This document shows, piece by piece, positions 62,426 through 64,000 of a stretch of DNA of 64,000 nucleotides. The notes beneath the pieces were generated by a model, which had not been told where the DNA came from, searched no databases, and saw nothing but the letters and a program-made list of their open reading frames with translations. Position 1 is the stretch's first letter; every line of letters starts with the position of its first letter. The DNA lies in the NCBI GenBank assembly GCA_001557505.1, contig LSAX01000001.1, positions 5,146,001 to 5,210,000 on the forward strand. The letters are read 5' to 3'. The translations under genes were made by a program, and so were the position numbers. This DNA is from Reticulascus tulasneorum (taxonomy: Eukaryota; Ascomycota; Sordariomycetes; Glomerellales; Reticulascaceae).

Positions 62426-63450
62426 ACATACCGCTAGAAGGGTAATATTTCAGCGTGGTATGGCATATTCAGAGTATTGGAGGGCGTTGACATGGGATAA
62501 TTTGCGGGCCTTGCTTCTCCTTTGCTTTCTCGGTGGCACCAGAACAAGTGCACAATTCACTCAGGGTACGGTTGACATCTGAAACTTGGCCCTCTACTCT
62601 TCTCCCAGACTCAGAGCTTTCTAGGCACGAGCATCATGGCCTTTGGAGCTTGGATGATTGACAAAGGCTATCATTCTCGGTCATGCTGCCACCAATGTCC
62701 TTTCCCTACCAATAGAATCGACGGGAATAGAATGAAGCATGGTGAGTTAGAGGGAGACAGAGAGCGTGAAGCAGAGCGAATGCGGAACAGAAAAGTTTAG
62801 ATACTTCTTCGCTGAAGGCTATTGTGAGGAATACAATATATGTAGTAGCGGGCAACCTCAAGCAGACGTACGGATCTAAGATGCCCCTGTATTCTGCAGT
62901 CAAGTGAGTCAGTTGGCCAGTCAGTCGGGGAAGAAGATCATCTAGCTCTATCTCATGGTGACTCTTACCAAGATTCGCCAATCATGGTACTCGGCTGTTC
63001 TGACTTCGCCACTCTTTCAGAAGCATTTCCGCTATCAGGGGCAAGCTACTGTGGCGCAGTTGAGTGAATATTTGAATCGGGATATCCTGGCAAGCTCATC
63101 GATGTCTGCAGTTGGTGGCAACCTTGCCGATGACACATCTCGGATAAATCCCGGCTATCCTCGGCGGAAAGACCCCGCCATACATCCCACCACCCACCAA
63201 CTCGATCTTGCGCATTCTACATCTCGCATATTCCACAGCTGAATAAACGATTGCCATTCCGCCTATCAACTTTGACATATTATATACCATTGGCAATCTT
63301 AATGTTGCCCGGGCTCACTACTTCCAAGTCCTTTCCTGAAAATCAATCTTCTCTGCTCCAGAGCGCGGTCGATCTGATAATTACCTTCGTAATCGCCGCA
63401 TTTACTCAATACCGCGCTGTGCGACTCGCATTCTAGCAAGAGTTCCCCTC
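62426..63450. other. Intergenic
   Basis: About 1 kb between the SWIB and RING genes. Open frames on both strands have no domains. The last 150 bases are the probable leader of the RING gene. Confidence 0.5.
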
Positions 63451-64000
63451 ATGACTTCGTCTGGAGATAACGCTGCGAGCGCCTCAACCCCAAACTCGCC
63501 CCCAAGACCTCGAGGTGATAGCAATCGTGGCAGAATAAGAGGACGCGGAGGAGGCGAAAATCCTCCTGGGGGTCGAGGCAGGAGCCAGAGGGCCCGAGGG
63601 AGAGGAAGAGGTGGCGCTGGTAATGCAAGGCTTGCACCAGATCCGAGTCTTGCGAGTAGTGTTCCACGACTGGGGGTTACTATCACGGCGCAAAGCCATG
63701 GAGAGCAAACTACAGATGAGGAGGAGACTTCGGGAGTTGCCGAAAGCGAAGTCTGCTTCATTTGCGCAGAGACTATCAAATTCCACTCCATTGCACCATG
63801 CAATCACAAGACGTGCCACATTTGCGGTCTCCGGATGAGAGCGCTTTATAAAACCAAGGATTGCCCTCATTGCAGAGTGAGTACTCATACCATCCATCTG
63901 TAAAAAGTCAGCTAAGCCTAACAACCGGCAGACACCAGCTCCATTTGTTGTCTTTACCGACGATGCGACAAAACGATACGAAGAATACAGTGACACGGAC
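63451..64000 (+). CDS. Hel2/ZNF598-type RING E3 ubiquitin ligase, 5' part only
   Basis: N-terminal part of an E3 ligase of the Hel2 (yeast) / ZNF598 (animal) family, which ubiquitinates small-subunit proteins of collided ribosomes in ribosome quality control. Exon 1 is 63451-63876; an intron (63877-63931, GTGAGT...CAG, 55 bp) joins it to an exon that continues past the window, 165 residues visible. Residues ~20-65 are Arg/Gly-rich (RGRG, RGGAGN), often RNA-binding. The RING follows at about 101-141: CFICAETIKFHS, CNHKTCHICGLRMRAL and CPHC. Immediately after it TPAPFVVFTDD matches the segment after the RING in this family. The ATG is in plain context, and no upstream in-frame extension is recognisable. 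The zinc fingers expected further on lie outside the window. Confidence 0.87.

Noticed and set aside
62706..62981. Minus-strand open frame with a hydrophobic segment
   Set aside because: Short, isolated, no homology recognised, within an ordinary intergenic region.

Overview
This window is nuclear DNA of a filamentous ascomycete (Pezizomycotina). Genes have short introns of about 49-99 bp with fungal branch sites (CTAAC, CTGAC). The protein families are typical of filamentous fungi: an S10 carboxypeptidase, a PL20 lyase with a CBM1, a DUF3445 haem protein and a Hel2-type RING protein. Two long, extremely AT-rich blocks show the CpA/TpG loss expected from repeat-induced point mutation (RIP). 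I cannot name the species.

Layout. 1-8028: normal-composition DNA with a secreted serine carboxypeptidase, a secreted NlpC/P60-type peptidase and a Ser/Thr-rich single-span membrane protein. 8029-29638: AT block 1, a nest of LTR retrotransposons. The outer element is about 6.9 kb of Ty3/gypsy on the minus strand, with 247-bp LTRs and target duplication AAATG. It is split by a 14.7-kb block flanked by 430-bp LTRs that carries a plus-strand gypsy pol. 29639-36185: a 6.5-kb gene island with a cysteine-rich secreted protein, a LigB/DODA-type ring-opening dioxygenase and a membrane-anchored amidohydrolase. 36186-50591: AT block 2, a second minus-strand gypsy element with ~223-bp LTRs, split by a minus-strand LINE of about 6.6 kb. 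50592-64000: normal DNA with a DUF3445 haem N-demethylase-like protein, a solo LTR of the block-1 family, a glucuronan lyase with CBM1, a short-chain dehydrogenase, a DEK_C/SWIB chromatin protein, and the 5' end of a Hel2/ZNF598-type E3 ligase running off the window.

How it works together. The secreted hydrolases and the cysteine-rich protein suggest an organism that feeds on or interacts with other organisms. The adjacent dioxygenase and amidohydrolase may share a catabolic role, but that rests only on position. The most informative features are structural. Both AT blocks are datable nested insertions with definable ends. RIP fades across each outer LTR in mirror image. A nearly unmutated solo LTR of the same family survives 25 kb away. 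Between the two RIP blocks lies a small island holding an effector-like gene. I found no tRNA, rRNA or CRISPR. All exon structures are my own splicing from homology and splice signals, without transcript data.
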